A stretch of DNA of 64,000 nt from Paenibacillus cremeus (GTDB lineage: Bacteria > Bacillota > Bacilli > Paenibacillales > NBRC-103111). The stretch is taken from contig NZ_VNJI01000039.1 of assembly GCF_007786445.1 (NCBI RefSeq), positions 1-64,000 of the forward strand. Reading direction: 5' to 3'. The notes below the pieces were generated by a model. That model did not search any database. It saw only the letters and a program-made list of their open reading frames with translations, and had not been told where the DNA came from. This document shows positions 44,260 to 53,700 of this stretch, in pieces; the stretch's first letter is position 1, and each line of letters opens with the position of its first letter. Both the position numbers and the translations under genes were made by a program.

Positions 44260-46280
44260 TAATTATAGGCGTGCTGCTCGCGATAACCCTAATCTGGGCG
44301 TTGATACTGACCAAAGCCAATAGCAGCCAAGAATCGAAAGAAATTGAGAAACTTAAGGCGCTATTACCTCAGAAAAAGAGAGGTGTTCAGCTCGAAAGAT
44401 TGCTTATTGGGCTGTACCCAGTACTTAATCGTGTCCCCGTCATTCGTAACTTGCTTTTACGGATCCGGAAGCGATTGTTGTTAATTCATGCAGGTGTTGA
44501 GCGATCGGTTAGAGCTGAGGCAGCCAAATTGACCGTACTGGCGATTTCAATCTTTCTCATTGCGATTATTTGCTCCGTTATTTTTCCCAAATCGATTTTC
44601 ACAACGATGGGAATATGGGTTGGGGGAATTTATTTAGGTGGAGCTATCAGTGATATTTGGATTAGCCGAATCGAACACAACATGATGCTGGGGTTTGTTG
44701 AGCTGCTGGATGCCATTCGTTTCGAATATCAAAAGTTTAAGATGGTGAAGGAAGCTGTTCAAGAAGCATCGGAAAATAGTGACAAGCTCATATCGGCCCA
44801 TGCAGAACAATACGTCGATATCTTGGAATCGATTGATCCTGAAATGGCATTAAGAAAGTATTATGAGATCGCTCCAAACCATTTCGCAAGACAGGTAGCA
44901 GGTGTATGTTGGATCGTCTCGGAGCTAGGCGATACCGTATCCAATGGCGCGTCGAGCTTCTTGTCAGCACTAACCAAAATTCAAGATGAAATCAGATTAG
45001 ATATTTTGCGCAGAGAACATCTATTTTCACAACTAAAAGGATTGGAAGCCATCTGTATTGTGCCAATTTTGTTTCTTGAACCGATGAGAAAGTGGAGCGA
45101 AGTGAACTTCCCATTCATGAAGGACTTTTACGTGTCACAATTGGGAATTCTTGCGGTATTTATACCATTTATTTTAACGATCATCAGTTTTTACTCCCTT
45201 CGCATGTTTCGAACGTTAGATAACTCGGTTCAGAACGTTGCTGATGTGAAAACATGGATGAATCGACTAATAGCTCAAAAGGTGTTTTCTAAGCTATTGG
45301 ATCGGATCACGCCAAACGAAAATGAGAAGACGCATTTTAAGGCTAAGAGACGATTGGCCTTTGCAAACTCTCATTATTCGGTTCGTGAGTTATACGCAAG
45401 GAAGTTTTTGTTCGCTGCGGTCATAGGTTTGGTTACAGTGAGCATTCTTATCTACTCTCATATGAATGTGCGGTATCACTTAATGCACCCGCTACCGGTT
45501 GTCGAGTCCGATGGCAAAGTCTCGGACGTTATTATGAAACGATTAGAGTTTGAGTCTGAAATGTATAAGCGATTTTACGATAAAGATATTTATTCGGATG
45601 AAGCTCAAGCGGACTTAAGGTACTCCGTCGATCATCAAGCATATAAGGTCAGCACAGACGAAGTAAATGGGTACCTGACAGCGTTAAGCCAAAAGATTGC
45701 ATCCTATCAAAAGGAAGTCCTGCAATGGTACGAAATCTTGATCTCATTTGTAACATCATGTCTGTCTTATCGAATTCCCGAGGTATTGCTATTTTTTCGG
45801 AAATATATGCGGGATCTTGAAATGCAGCATGAAGTGGATCGTTTTTATTCGATGATTTCGATCTTGGCTGTTATCCCACGTATTTCTGTAATTGAAATAT
45901 TGGAGTGGATGCACCGTAATAGCATTATCTTCGAAAAACAATTGCAGAGTTGCATCCTCGATTACGGATCAGGGGATTCACTAGAAAGATTTAAGCAGGA
46001 AGTTAACTTCCGGCCTATGGAGCAGCTGGTTGAGCGACTAAAAGAGGCCGCTGAAAATATACCCGTTGCTCAGGCGTTTGATAATATCGAAGGGGAGCGA
46101 GCTTTTGCAATACGAAGGCGAGAACAGAGGTACCAAGAAATGACGGCTATAAAGGTCGCATGGGCGAAGCAAATTGGATTTATGCCCATGTATGTAAGCG
46201 TGGGAATATATCTCGTTTTCCCAATAGCATATGTAGCTTATCTGCAGCTTAACGTTGTACTCACTGACTTGCCAATGTAG
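44235..46280 (+). CDS. Fused TadB-TadC-like membrane platform protein
   Basis: 681 residues. It has an N-terminal membrane segment, then two T2SSF/GspF-like halves, each with a cytosolic helical bundle between membrane pairs. Half one spans ~85-325 (GFVELLDAIRFEYQKFKMVKEAVQEAS). Half two spans ~385-681 (EVDRFYSMISILAVIPRISVIEILEWM...KVAWAKQIGFMPMYVSVGIYLVFPIAYVAYLQL). Tad systems normally have separate TadB and TadC; here one chain seems to carry both. Overlaps the tadA end by 25 bp. Confidence 0.7.
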   Translation: MESTGILLIIIGVLLAITLIWALILTKANSSQESKEIEKLKALLPQKKRGVQLERLLIGLYPVLNRVPVIRNLLLRIRKRLLLIHAGVERSVRAEAAKLTVLAISIFLIAIICSVIFPKSIFTTMGIWVGGIYLGGAISDIWISRIEHNMMLGFVELLDAIRFEYQKFKMVKEAVQEASENSDKLISAHAEQYVDILESIDPEMALRKYYEIAPNHFARQVAGVCWIVSELGDTVSNGASSFLSALTKIQDEIRLDILRREHLFSQLKGLEAICIVPILFLEPMRKWSEVNFPFMKDFYVSQLGILAVFIPFILTIISFYSLRMFRTLDNSVQNVADVKTWMNRLIAQKVFSKLLDRITPNENEKTHFKAKRRLAFANSHYSVRELYARKFLFAAVIGLVTVSILIYSHMNVRYHLMHPLPVVESDGKVSDVIMKRLEFESEMYKRFYDKDIYSDEAQADLRYSVDHQAYKVSTDEVNGYLTALSQKIASYQKEVLQWYEILISFVTSCLSYRIPEVLLFFRKYMRDLEMQHEVDRFYSMISILAVIPRISVIEILEWMHRNSIIFEKQLQSCILDYGSGDSLERFKQEVNFRPMEQLVERLKEAAENIPVAQAFDNIEGERAFAIRRREQRYQEMTAIKVAWAKQIGFMPMYVSVGIYLVFPIAYVAYLQLNVVLTDLPM

Positions 46281-46304
46281 ATTTCTTAGAAAGGTCTGAT
46301 ACTT

Positions 46305-46799
46305 TTGGCAACAAATGTGTTAAAGTTTCTTTCATTTTCAGTCGGAACAATAATGACGGTTGGAATCCTTAGTGCTGGTATCGGTCTATATAACAAGACG
46401 ACACCTTACACAGAGGCAACAAATAAAAAGTTGCAGAGTCAGGCTAGACTTGCTGCGGATATGAACTACACACCCTATGACAATCAGCTGGTCAGTGGAT
46501 CTATGATCTTAACGGCCAATCGACAGTTCGCGAACGAGTCAAATTTTACTCTGTATATCGAAACAAACAAAGGAGGAGTTCATAACTTTGCAATGAGTCC
46601 ATTTGGAACGGCTAGTTGTTCCAATTTTAACTTTACAAGTGGGCAACTACAGTCGGGAACCATGGCATGCAACGTTCTGGAAAGTGATGTGACTAGCCCA
46701 ACGAGCTCATATTATTTCTCGCCACAAGCAAGATTTAAGTCTACCGTAGTTAGGGATATTAACAAACGTATATCCGCTCTTTATTTTCAAATGCAATGA
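46305..46799 (+). CDS. Pilin-like single-pass protein 1
   Basis: 164 residues, TTG start with AAAGG about 9 nt ahead. An N-terminal membrane segment (VGTIMTVGILSAGIGLY) is followed by a beta-rich exported part with YTPYDNQLVSGSMILTA, also found (FAEYDNQSLLGTDAIYA) in the 47114 product. No classical prepilin cleavage site (G-x4-E) is seen. Two cysteines (TASCSNF and MACNV) may form a disulfide. Probably a pilin or pseudopilin of the Tad-like machine. Confidence 0.55.
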   Translation: MATNVLKFLSFSVGTIMTVGILSAGIGLYNKTTPYTEATNKKLQSQARLAADMNYTPYDNQLVSGSMILTANRQFANESNFTLYIETNKGGVHNFAMSPFGTASCSNFNFTSGQLQSGTMACNVLESDVTSPTSSYYFSPQARFKSTVVRDINKRISALYFQMQ

Positions 46800-47080
46800 T
46801 AATAAAAGGAGAGTTGGGCATTGAGAGAATCCATAGGTTTTGTGAAGCAGGATCCATTTTCGAAACCAGGCTCGTACAACACAAGGGACAAAAAGTATTA
46901 ATCGAAGAGGATGGGACTCCTTCCGAAGAACAGAACATGGTCAAAATTAAGTTCTTGGAAGGAGTAAATAAAGGGAAAAGCCTTATAACCACGTTGGAAA
47001 ATCTAGATGAAACACGTGGGTTCAAGCCGTTGTCTGAGGTTCCCTTTAATGATCGCGTGAAGTATCGATATGGGGTTTAA
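46796..47080 (+). CDS. Unrecognised 94-residue cytosolic protein
   Basis: ATGA overlap with the previous stop; an AAAGGAG is found just inside the frame, so an ATT about eight codons in (after that AAAGGAG) is another possible start. The product is charged and beta-rich (QHKGQKVLIEEDGTPSEEQNMVKIKFLEG). It is the only gene in this stretch without a membrane segment. Function unknown. Confidence 0.5.
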   Translation: MIIKGELGIERIHRFCEAGSIFETRLVQHKGQKVLIEEDGTPSEEQNMVKIKFLEGVNKGKSLITTLENLDETRGFKPLSEVPFNDRVKYRYGV

Positions 47081-47113
47081 TCAAAAATAAAAATACAAGG
47101 GAGAGGTTTCACT

Positions 47114-47590
47114 GTGCCAAAATTTTTAAACTTAGCAATTGCTCTTTTACTTACATTAGGGTTAATTACAGCATCGGTATTTATTTATCAAAAGGGTGAC
47201 ACGATTTTCGGTAATGGAAAAAATAAGGCAACCAACTTTTCATCTCAATCGAAGACGATGGAGTTTGCAGAATATGATAACCAATCGCTTCTGGGAACAG
47301 ATGCGATTTATGCAGCAGAGTTGTTCGCCAATCGTCCACAATTCTCGGTTCATATCATCACTAAAAGTGTTTCCGGCGGTTTTTATGCAACGAATACAAG
47401 CGCAACGACCCAAGTGTGCTATACGTCAGCAACGCCTAGTATCAGCGGAACATGCGGAACAGTAGTTACTCCGGCAGCAATGAAGGATACTGCGAATACT
47501 AACTATGTCAATGCCGGTTCCGTCTTTGTTTCGAAGCTGTACTATGATTCTAATCAGGCTGTCCGAATGGTTGAGTTCACGCAGCAGTAG
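47114..47590 (+). CDS. Pilin-like single-pass protein 2 (paralogue of protein 1)
   Basis: 158 residues, GTG start with GGGAGAGG 8 nt ahead. It has an N-terminal membrane segment (LNLAIALLLTLGLITASVFIY), the shared FAEYDNQSLLGTDAIYA block and a QFSVHIITK strand. A pair of cysteines, VCYTS and GTCG, gives a disulfide loop typical of pilin heads. Probable structural subunit. Confidence 0.55.
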   Translation: MPKFLNLAIALLLTLGLITASVFIYQKGDTIFGNGKNKATNFSSQSKTMEFAEYDNQSLLGTDAIYAAELFANRPQFSVHIITKSVSGGFYATNTSATTQVCYTSATPSISGTCGTVVTPAAMKDTANTNYVNAGSVFVSKLYYDSNQAVRMVEFTQQ

Positions 47591-47956
47591 ATGAATATTC
47601 GTCTGTTATTACTTCTCGGTTTCGCTTGGTTTCTACTAGCAGTTGCGGCATCTTCATTCTTTAGGAGTGAGGCTGCTGCAATTGTGCAGAAGCCATCATT
47701 AAATACTACAGCTGTTTTAGAGAATAAATATTTGGGTACCACTGATCTGGGCCAAATCTCGGGTGAGCAGGTACTTGGTATGGTGCCCTATGCATTGGCC
47801 GGAGAATTTCCACTTGTGGTTGACGGAATTACCATTAACCCTAATACAAACATTTCAAGCATTAATTTTAGAGGTGTATCCGGACTGACCTACAGCTTAA
47901 CGGTTAATCGTAATACGAACAGAGATATCATTTCGGTTGTCGCAAACCACAACTAA
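47591..47956 (+). CDS. Pilin-like single-pass protein 3
   Basis: 121 residues, ATG directly after the previous stop. It has an N-terminal membrane segment (LLLLLGFAWFLLAVAA) and a small beta domain with LGQISGEQVLGMVPYALAG. The VSGSMI, LLGTDAI and ISGEQVL words line up across the three proteins, so they are likely one family. No cysteine pair. Confidence 0.5.
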   Translation: MNIRLLLLLGFAWFLLAVAASSFFRSEAAAIVQKPSLNTTAVLENKYLGTTDLGQISGEQVLGMVPYALAGEFPLVVDGITINPNTNISSINFRGVSGLTYSLTVNRNTNRDIISVVANHN

Positions 47957-47977
47957 AGAGAGGAGCCCTTTACCCAC

Positions 47978-48523
47978 ATGCCCAATCTACTAAGTTATGC
48001 TTTGACCGTACTACTGCTAATCATAGGCTTTATATTCTACCCAAATATGCGGCAGGCGGAACTTTCTGATCGTATGGCAGAGAAAATAGCCAACGATGCC
48101 ACCATTTTGTTCGTTGATTCTGTAAGAGCGAAAGGGTATGTGGATGTAAGGGACTACGAAGTTTTCCAAAAAAGCATAGATAATTCAGGTGTTGTGTTCA
48201 AAGTGACATTTGAGCATTTTAAGAAAAACATTCAGCCGGTTTACACGGATCCGTACAACGCAGCCACCTTTCAAAATACATTTGCAGTGAGTTATGATGG
48301 TTACTTTTACAATGACATTATGAACGTGCTCTATCCAGGCACCCCGGTTCCCGCTGATGATACGACGAGGAGGTACAAGATGCACGTAGGGGACCTTTTT
48401 AATATAAGACTGAATCCCGTAAGCGAATCTATCTCGTCAAGACTTAATAAATTGATGTTCCATCGTGAATCCGTCCCCATTATGGTTCCGTATGGAGGGA
48501 TGGTTCTTAATGAGGCCCCTTGA
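47978..48523 (+). CDS. TadE/TadF-like single-pass protein
   Basis: 181 residues, ATG with GAGAGGAG 13 nt ahead. An N-terminal membrane segment (LLSYALTVLLLIIGFIFY) is followed by a helix (MAEKIANDATILFVDSVRAKGYVDVRDYEVFQKSI) and a beta-rich end. Its arrangement recalls minor pilins of the TadE/F kind or the pilus-like proteins of Gram-positive transfer systems. The end overlaps the next gene by 14 bp. Confidence 0.5.
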   Translation: MPNLLSYALTVLLLIIGFIFYPNMRQAELSDRMAEKIANDATILFVDSVRAKGYVDVRDYEVFQKSIDNSGVVFKVTFEHFKKNIQPVYTDPYNAATFQNTFAVSYDGYFYNDIMNVLYPGTPVPADDTTRRYKMHVGDLFNIRLNPVSESISSRLNKLMFHRESVPIMVPYGGMVLNEAP

Positions 48524-49487
48524 TTTATTAGCCCTATTTTTGATCCTAGCCATAGCAATAGTCCAACTGCATGACACACAACAAGATGAGATCGATGCGC
48601 AAAACAAAACAAATCGATTTTACACTGATTCGTTTCGATCTGCGGTACAAGATACGGGTTCATATTTGGCCCGCTTTGAATCGCAGCAGGTGACTACGAG
48701 TGTGAGGTATTCGAAAGAGAAGCAGATCAGCTTCGACAAGGATATGATCAATGTATTTCTGGCCAATCTTTCGATGAAATTCGGAATCTACGGTGATCCG
48801 GTTAAAGTGCAGAATTTGATGTTGCATATTCCAGCGATGTCGCTCATTCAGTATGACGGTTATGTGATGGTAACCATTGATGACACGGCCAGCCCTGACG
48901 GGAATCAATATTTAACACCCGTTCTTTGGCCGAAGCGTCCATACACCTATAAACTTCCAAATGGTAACATCCTATACTTTACTCATGATGATCGAGCCAC
49001 CATATATGACTGCAGCAGTAATACGTTTCTAAAGGGTGATTATGATGAATTGTCTCTTATGTCGGACTTATCGCCAATCGATTCCAAGAGCATGTTTTAT
49101 GAAGTAAGACAAGCTACTATAACCTCAACTATTGAAAAGGATCTAACCGGTGCTATGAATCGTCATTTAGAGCTTGTAAAGAAGTTGGGGCTGACGATAC
49201 AAATGAACTTGCCGCGTGGGATCGCAGAAAACTCTATTCAAAACGTTGGTTTTTTGGCGTTTATACAAGGTTATCCAATGCCCGATGGGGAGTACTTAAA
49301 CCTGCTCTCGTTCGGTGGTGGGGCGATACGGCAAGGTAATGAATATGTGGGAACCTGGTCTAGTGGTGGACAGTATATCGCTTACGGATCAGGATGTGTG
49401 CCTAGTAGTGGGGTAACGGTGATGGAGAGGTTATTTGATGCTACAGAAGCAGTTAAGAAAGGCTACTTCATTAAAGAATGCTCTTAA
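48510..49487 (+). CDS. Single-pass exported protein, end of the Tad-like operon
   Basis: 325 residues from ATG 48510-48512 (GGAGG 11 nt ahead). It starts with a membrane segment (LLALFLILAIAIVQL), then a TadE/F-like helix (NRFYTDSFRSAVQDTGSYL), and a large exported part with repeated Tyr/Gly strands. A pair of cysteines is near the C-terminus (GCVPSS and EC). Possibly the tip or a minor pilin. No known domain recognised. Confidence 0.5.
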   Translation: MRPLDLLALFLILAIAIVQLHDTQQDEIDAQNKTNRFYTDSFRSAVQDTGSYLARFESQQVTTSVRYSKEKQISFDKDMINVFLANLSMKFGIYGDPVKVQNLMLHIPAMSLIQYDGYVMVTIDDTASPDGNQYLTPVLWPKRPYTYKLPNGNILYFTHDDRATIYDCSSNTFLKGDYDELSLMSDLSPIDSKSMFYEVRQATITSTIEKDLTGAMNRHLELVKKLGLTIQMNLPRGIAENSIQNVGFLAFIQGYPMPDGEYLNLLSFGGGAIRQGNEYVGTWSSGGQYIAYGSGCVPSSGVTVMERLFDATEAVKKGYFIKECS

Positions 49488-49600
49488 ATTGGTAATAGGG
49501 TAGGGCTTCGGATGGAAATCAATACCTTCCAAAAATCGACAATATGTATTAAATCAGGATATATTTGAATTAACAAAAGATGAGAAAAGGGGAGAGTTTA

Positions 49601-50752
49601 ATGAAATCCAAATCCATTCTTAAAGTAATGTCAATTACTGCGGTATCTGCTGCTATCGTGGGAGCAGCACTTCTGCATTCATCAATTAGTAGTGCGGCGG
49701 TAGGTGCTATGGACGAGATTAAACTGAGCGACATTAATGGACATTGGGCGGCAGAGCAAATCGGCAATGCTGTAAAAAGCGGGTATGTGGATGGCTATGA
49801 AGACGGCACGTTTTTACCGGAGAAGAGCGTTAGCCGTGCTGAGTTTATTACAATGCTTACAAAAGCGCTTAAGTTAAAAACCGGGGAAGAAGGCTCCGCA
49901 TGGTACACCAAATACAATAACGCAGTTGTGTCGGCGGGGATTCATCGTTATGCGGATTTTAAGCAAGACATTAACGGAGCAATTTCGCGTCAAGAAATGA
50001 TGCGTCTGGTGGTCAGAGCAACGCGGCCGGACTTCCAGAAGCCGGAATCTGAAGTATCGGATAAGGCGTTTGTTTATCAGGCTGTGAAGGCTGGATTAAT
50101 CCAAGGGTTCGATCGAGGGGCATTGGGGTTGGATGATGCAACCAACCGTGCGCAGGCAGTGATGGTTATTGATCGAGTTCTCAAGATTAATGGAGGCGGG
50201 AAGCTAGATGTTGATAAGGCTGCACTTAGTTATGCCGAAGTCAATTTGAACGGTTCGAACACGAGGACGATGTGGAATACCCAAAGTGTTGCCTTACCGA
50301 CTAAGGTGGATTTGGGCAGCAATGTGGATGTAACGCTCGATAAGATCATTGTTGTAGATATGGACGATCCAAACGGGGCGTATAAGGAATGGTTTCCTAA
50401 TGAAGCTATCGGTAAGTCAAATAAGAAACCGCTCGGGAGTGAGTACTTAGTTGCCGTTCATTACGTTATTGAAAATAAAACAGCTCAGGATCATGAATTT
50501 TTTAGTATCATGCGATTGAGGCCGGAAGGGTTTACATGGGGAGCAATTCTACCAGAAAAACAATATTTGACTCCAATAAAAGGAACCCAAGGATTCTATC
50601 TTGATGAAGTCAAAACAATGGATGGGTGGTATCTAATGACAACTGAAAAGAAGTGGGTAGATAAAGCTGTTTCTGATAGTCTTCCAATTCTGGAAAGTTT
50701 CGTTTATATCAGCGATACATCAATTAAATTCCCATTGACCCTTAGAAACTAG
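49601..50752 (+). CDS. SLH-domain surface protein
   Basis: 383 residues from ATG 49601 (GGGGAG 6 nt ahead). A signal peptide (MKSKSILKVMSITAVSAAIV, cleavage near SSA) is followed by two to three SLH domains (~37-200; SDINGHWAAEQIGNAVKSG...SRAEFITML, then SRQEMMRLV and TNRAQAVMVI). A beta domain of unknown type makes up the rest (~210-383). SLH domains bind the pyruvylated cell-wall polymer. It is 113 bp after the Tad-like operon and 10 bp before the giant gene, with which it is probably co-transcribed. It may anchor the filament or the large protein to the wall. Confidence 0.8.
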   Translation: MKSKSILKVMSITAVSAAIVGAALLHSSISSAAVGAMDEIKLSDINGHWAAEQIGNAVKSGYVDGYEDGTFLPEKSVSRAEFITMLTKALKLKTGEEGSAWYTKYNNAVVSAGIHRYADFKQDINGAISRQEMMRLVVRATRPDFQKPESEVSDKAFVYQAVKAGLIQGFDRGALGLDDATNRAQAVMVIDRVLKINGGGKLDVDKAALSYAEVNLNGSNTRTMWNTQSVALPTKVDLGSNVDVTLDKIIVVDMDDPNGAYKEWFPNEAIGKSNKKPLGSEYLVAVHYVIENKTAQDHEFFSIMRLRPEGFTWGAILPEKQYLTPIKGTQGFYLDEVKTMDGWYLMTTEKKWVDKAVSDSLPILESFVYISDTSIKFPLTLRN

Positions 50753-50762
50753 GTGGTTTTAT

Positions 50763-53700
50763 ATGAGAGGGTGCTTTGGGAAAGCATTGGTCATCTTTAT
50801 TCTTTTATTAGACATCGCTAACCTTGTATTTCCGCTGCTTACATTTGCCTCGTCTCCAAATTCGCTCATAGTTTCATTTGACGCCGGCTATGCCGCGTCA
50901 GGCACATTAGAGGGTAGTAAGCAACTAGGGCTTTCAGGAAAGATTGTTACAGATTGGGAGCTTATTGTCGGTGGTGTCTCGCAAGGAAGAACCGGAACAT
51001 ATAGCTCGGGTTCAGATACATTGACATTTACCATGTCCGCTCACGGCGGCCTAAAGGAGAAAGTGATTGGGAGAGAAAAGACCGATCCTGGTCATGCCAT
51101 ATGGCGGGATTTAAGCGGGAAGAAGTGGCAAAACCAAGGCGCGGACACAGATAAATTTCAGTTTACCGGCGCAGATGAGGACGGTAACGGCGTGTCCGAG
51201 GTACCGGGAGTAATACCCTCTTCAGGATATAACATGACAACAGGACAATCCAATCAGCCGTATCCAGATAAACTAAGGTATTATTACTCTGTTCCCCATC
51301 TGAAAAACCAGAATTACAATGACGAAGGCTCAGCAGTGACATATTCTAATAGTGCCAAACCACCGGATTCGTTTTATCCAGAAAGGTTGCCAAACGGTGA
51401 TGTGGTAGATATTAGAAGTGATGGTTGGAAAACAAAATATGATGCATACCAAGTATTAAAACCATACGTCATCAGCAACTCAATCACAATAGTAGACGCG
51501 GAGGGGTTATCGGATAATACGTACCCCTACTATTATGGTCAAGGTCAAGACGGCTATGGGCAAATCTCCGTTAGGCGTATGCTTGATTCTTATAACAGTG
51601 ATCCAACTTTTGATTATGAGTGCCTCGTAGCAACGTGCGGACCGACCACATCTGGGGTTGAGGGTCGTAACTACTATTTGAGTTCCACCACCTACTGGGA
51701 AGCGTATACCTATCACTACAAGGGTGAAATCAAAGTAACATACGAAGATCCGCAAAAGCCAGATCTGATTCCGGTTAGCATTACCAGCGGAACGGCCTGC
51801 ATCGAGGCTGGCGTATCAACCACGTTCACTTATACGGTTCGAAATAATGGAACAGATACTTCCCAATCCTTTAGAAGTCGAGTCACGAGTGGCGGTACCG
51901 ATGTAGCCAATAGTCCTTTTATTGCGAACGGCCTGTTATCTGGTTCTGCACATGAGAAATCCGGAACCTTTAACCATACGTTTAGTACTGCCGGTAGTTA
52001 CAGTTTTAAATTCATTGTAGACATAGATGGTGATATCGACGAAGGCGCAGGTGAAGGAAACAATACGCTTGATCAGGCAGTAACGGTAATGGCACCAGGG
52101 GGATGCTCTGGTGGCCCACCACCGAATGAACCAAGCCCGAACATTGATGCAGACTTTACCATTTTGAAGTCGACCATGCCGTGGAAGGATTTCAATACCT
52201 TCACACCAACCAAAATTAATGTGACCGGAGCCTGTAACTATACCAAGCATCACTTTGAAGTTTACCAACGCCCTGGCGCCGCAGATGAAGCACGTTGGTT
52301 ATACTCCGACATCACAGATAAAACAGCAGGCGTTCCCATGGGGTATCCCTATCCTACAAGGCCGGGAGCTGCGGCTTTTACTCCGGGAACGGTAACGGTC
52401 GGTATGATCGTCGAAACAGATTGTGGGGAGCACACCTCCGTATGGAAAACGTTTGAAATTACGTTTAACAATCAACCGCCGCAGCTGCAAATCGGATGGG
52501 TAAAGCCTAGTGATCCAAGTAATGCAATAAGTACAGCGATTGTTGGAGATACGCTAAATCTGAGGGTGCTCTCGTACAGCGATCCGGACGGTGATCCAGT
52601 CACCTTTGAATGGTACTTTGGATCGTCGTTCAGCACATGGGTCAAATCGCTGCCTGGACTGAAAGGATGGTCTTCTCCGTATACTGCATCCCAATACACA
52701 AGCATAGTCGCGAGTGTCGTTGGATCGCATGATGTTTGTGCGGTAGCCAAAGATAATAATGGGGGAGTATCTCAGAAAGCTTGTACTTCGGTATCGGTTG
52801 TCGGACCTGAGCCGATCCCAATTATTAACGGGGCCAGTACTGTACGGGAAGGGCGGACGCTGAATCCACCGCTCGACGGCAATAGTAGCTATTCTCCCGT
52901 TCCAGGGAGAACTATCGACCACACAAAAGATGAATGGTGGAGCGTTCTAAACTATAGTGATGGCACATCGGCAACAATATCAGGATTGCCAACATCGTTT
53001 AGTAAACCAGGAACAGCAAAGGTTTTTCTGAATGTCTTCGATAATACCGGCCTAAAGTCGGTAGATCCAGCTTTGCATTCAGTAACGATCTTGCCGGATG
53101 CACCACCTGTCATTCAGTTTGATTACAGTACAACCATGACACGGTCAACGAAGTATTTTAAAAACAATTCCTACAGTCCGGATGGTGACACGGTTGTCAT
53201 CTATCGAGTCAATTATGGATACGATGCGAATAACAGCGGATCGTGTAATCCGATGGAGAACCTGATTTCCTCCGATGATCAGCTGTTTGCTTTTACGCCG
53301 ACATTGGTCGGGAAGTATTGTTTCCGAGTGTTCGCCCAAGAGGATTATGGCAAAAACGCTTCGCAGGACTATACCGTGGAAGTAATTAATGATAATCCTA
53401 CGGTCGATTTTACGGTAACGGGAACTGCTGAGGAGCCGAATCCATCGACGATCATTGGCTACTCAACAGATCAGTTGCTCGGATGGACGAATACAAGTTT
53501 GGATAAATGGGCAACGTTAAACACTTGGTCTAGAGGACCCGGTGGAACACTCATGAGTGCTATTAGAAAAAACGGAACACCATCGTACTCTATTCCTCTG
53601 GGCGGCACGTGGGGGTTCAGCCAAAGAAATATTTCTCTGTCTCCAAGTTACCCAATCTCCAGTGTGCTTGAGTACTTGGGGAATGATGAATTGTTTGTAA

